Source of the DNA: Limnovirga sp038203525
GTDB lineage: Bacteria; Bacteroidota; Bacteroidia; Chitinophagales; Chitinophagaceae
Length of the DNA: 14,770 nucleotides
Direction of reading: 5' to 3'
Assembly: GCA_038203525.1 (NCBI GenBank)
Contig: JBBRDW010000112.1
Span: 1-14,770 of the forward strand
The notes under the pieces are model-generated. The model made no database searches. It was given only the letters and a program-made list of their open reading frames with translations, and was not told the origin of the DNA. The position numbers were made by a program, and so were the translations under genes. Numbering within the stretch: position 1 is the stretch's first letter; each line of letters opens with the position of its first letter. This document shows positions 13,789 to 14,770 of the stretch, piece after piece.

Positions 13789-13975
13789 GTAAAACTTAAT
13801 GCAGCTTTTACCAAAACGTAGATGGAAGCGAAAGTTGTACTTGCTGCCAAAGATTCAACTGCTTGCCAACACGCGTACCTTTATTAATCCCTAATACAAT
13901 TCTCGCTTTAAAATAGCTTGGCACTTTATATACACAAGAAAATAGGCTTACCCCTAATAAAGCAACTTTCTATTT

Positions 13976-14013
13976 ATGTGAAAAATCACATCGGTTTATG
14001 TAAAAAATCACAT
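13976..14013. promoter_or_regulatory. Pair of 16-bp palindromes, likely operator of the hydrolase gene
   Basis: ATGTGAAAAATCACAT (13976-13991) is a perfect 6+4+6 inverted repeat. ATGTAAAAAATCACAT (13998-14013) is the same with one base changed. Starts are 22 bp apart, two helical turns, and each is preceded by TTT. The pair lies about 230-250 bp upstream of the proposed hydrolase start, a distance similar to the palindromes before susC. No gene on the other strand is nearby. Confidence 0.55.
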
Positions 14014-14234
14014 TTTTTATTTCGAGTAACTACGGTAACTATGCATTTGTGTTAAATAGCAAACAAATCATGTACACCCTTAAAGGTAAACCGGGAACCA
14101 AAAAATTCAAAGAAAGTATTTGTTGTACTTACACAGATCCACCATAGGTTTTATGGTAACTTTATAATCCTAAAAATCAGGCGACTTCTACTATTCGTAT
14201 CATCAACTCCTTTTCAATTTGAAAAATTGGTATA

Positions 14235-14770
14235 ATGAGAATAATATTATTATCCTTTCTATTTAGTTAAACTTTTGCATCTTGCAGGCGCAAACACCCG
14301 CGGTAGTGGCAGATAGTACACCCGCAAAATGCAGGTGGGATTTAACAGTTCCCATTTATGATACGTTCTACATACAGGACTCGGTATCATATGCTAAAGC
14401 GCATATCCCATCAAGTTTCTTTGATGGTACGTATGCAGGGGATTCTAACAGTACCTGCCATCCCTCCAGCAGTTGCACCAGTTCAGACTCTTCTGCATTA
14501 ATGTACGATGTATATTACCCAGATTATTCTTATAACAGCTTAAAACTACCCTGTGTAATCCTGCTACATGCAGGTGGTTTCCAGGAATGTAGCACCCTGC
14601 AGTTACCTGAAATTACCAAAATATGCCAGGAGTTTGCAAAGCGGGGGTTTATAACTTTTAATGTAGAATACCGAAGAGGTTCAATTCCGGATTTAAAGGG
14701 GAATTTTGAAAGCGTGCAGGCCGCATTAGCGCAATACCGTGCTTATCAGGATGCACGTGGGGCGATAAAA
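14235..14770 (+). CDS. Exported alpha/beta-hydrolase (esterase-like), 3' truncated, with apparent frameshift in the signal peptide
   Basis: ATG 14235 encodes MRIILLSFLFS and then meets TAA at 14268. The body is in another frame, open from 14267 to the window edge: LNFCILQAQTPAVVADSTP and onward. Joining the two as if one T were missing near 14267-14269 gives a classic signal peptide, MRIILLSFLFS-LNFCILQAQ, cleaved around AQ|TP. The body shows the alpha/beta-hydrolase start: DVYYPDYSY, then LPCVILLHAGGF (oxyanion HxGG), FAKRGFITFNVEYRRG and YQDARGAIK. The nucleophile Ser, Asp and His lie beyond the window, so esterase, lipase or peptidase cannot be separated. A Cys/Ser-rich segment (TCHPSSSCTSSDSS) precedes the core. 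The break could be a sequencing error, a real mutation, or a different start such as a GTG at 14303. Confidence 0.7.

Larger units (their letters stand above)
13718..14234. other. Intergenic region upstream of the hydrolase gene
   Basis: The 517 nt hold one copy of the dispersed repeat near the left end, a pair of palindromes in the middle, and a 15-bp dyad CAATTT-GAA-AAATTG (14215-14229) ending 5 nt before the proposed ATG, which could affect translation start. I see no convincing ORF, RNA gene or terminator with a strong stem. AAAAAGGTTTTT (13716-13727) at the stop of the beta-helix gene is too weak to call. Confidence 0.6.

Noticed and set aside
13976..14013. Twin palindromes as a classical CRP or FNR site
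   Set aside because: The half-site TGTGA fits CRP, but the 4-nt spacing does not match the 6 nt of CRP sites, and the sequence is not TTGAT...ATCAA as for FNR. I kept them as an operator of unknown regulator.

Overview
The window reads as chromosome of a Bacteroidota member, most likely of the Chitinophagaceae or a close relative. The evidence is a SusC/SusD/SusE/SusF outer-membrane glycan uptake cluster, SusC with a CarboxypepD_reg-like N-terminus, lipoproteins with a Cys near residue 21, a Bacteroidota-style tyrosine autokinase with a YG-rich tail, AT-rich spacers without clear Shine-Dalgarno sequences, and several matches to the Bacteroidota -7 promoter element TAnnTTTG. The genus assignment is an inference from family resemblance only.

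Layout. 1-1593 (+) is housekeeping: the 3' end of a small DUF4878-like protein, the fluoride channel CrcB, a family I soluble inorganic pyrophosphatase and a one-helix small membrane protein. 2030-8718 (-) is one operon transcribed susC-susD-susE-susF with spacers of 22-62 nt, ended by a good terminator at 1971-2004. The SusD keeps the three aromatic residues that form the starch-binding arc of Bacteroides SusD, so the ligand is probably an alpha-glucan. No amylase, SusR-type regulator or inner-membrane transporter is present here, so the enzymes must lie elsewhere. 9502-11925 (-) is a Wzc-type polysaccharide co-polymerase/tyrosine kinase standing apart from other capsule genes. 12431-13717 (+) is an exported right-handed parallel beta-helix protein of the pectate-lyase/epimerase superfamily. 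From 14235 (+) an exported alpha/beta-hydrolase runs off the edge; its signal peptide and body are in different frames, apparently through loss of one base.

The main non-coding signals are as follows. (1) A dispersed intergenic repeat with the core TTGCGTCGCACTCTTGTACT occurs five times: as two inverted pairs (1632-1661 with 1886-1915, and 9208-9259 with 9373-9424) and one solo copy (13737-13788). Each locus lies just 3' of a gene. The 30-bp arms of the first pair are perfectly complementary. The copies of the second pair and the solo copy extend to 52 bp with identical internal spacing. (2) Two pairs of short palindromes of similar sequence (TGTRA...TYACA) lie about 230-270 bp upstream of susC and of the hydrolase, spaced about three and two helical turns. 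They look like operators for one regulator or related regulators. The susC pair overlaps the best candidate promoter. (3) A hairpin in the susE-susF spacer may set the ratio of the two surface lipoproteins.

I see no tRNA, rRNA, CRISPR array, transposase or recognisable novel defence system. The most novel material is the repeat family and the paired-palindrome regulatory regions.
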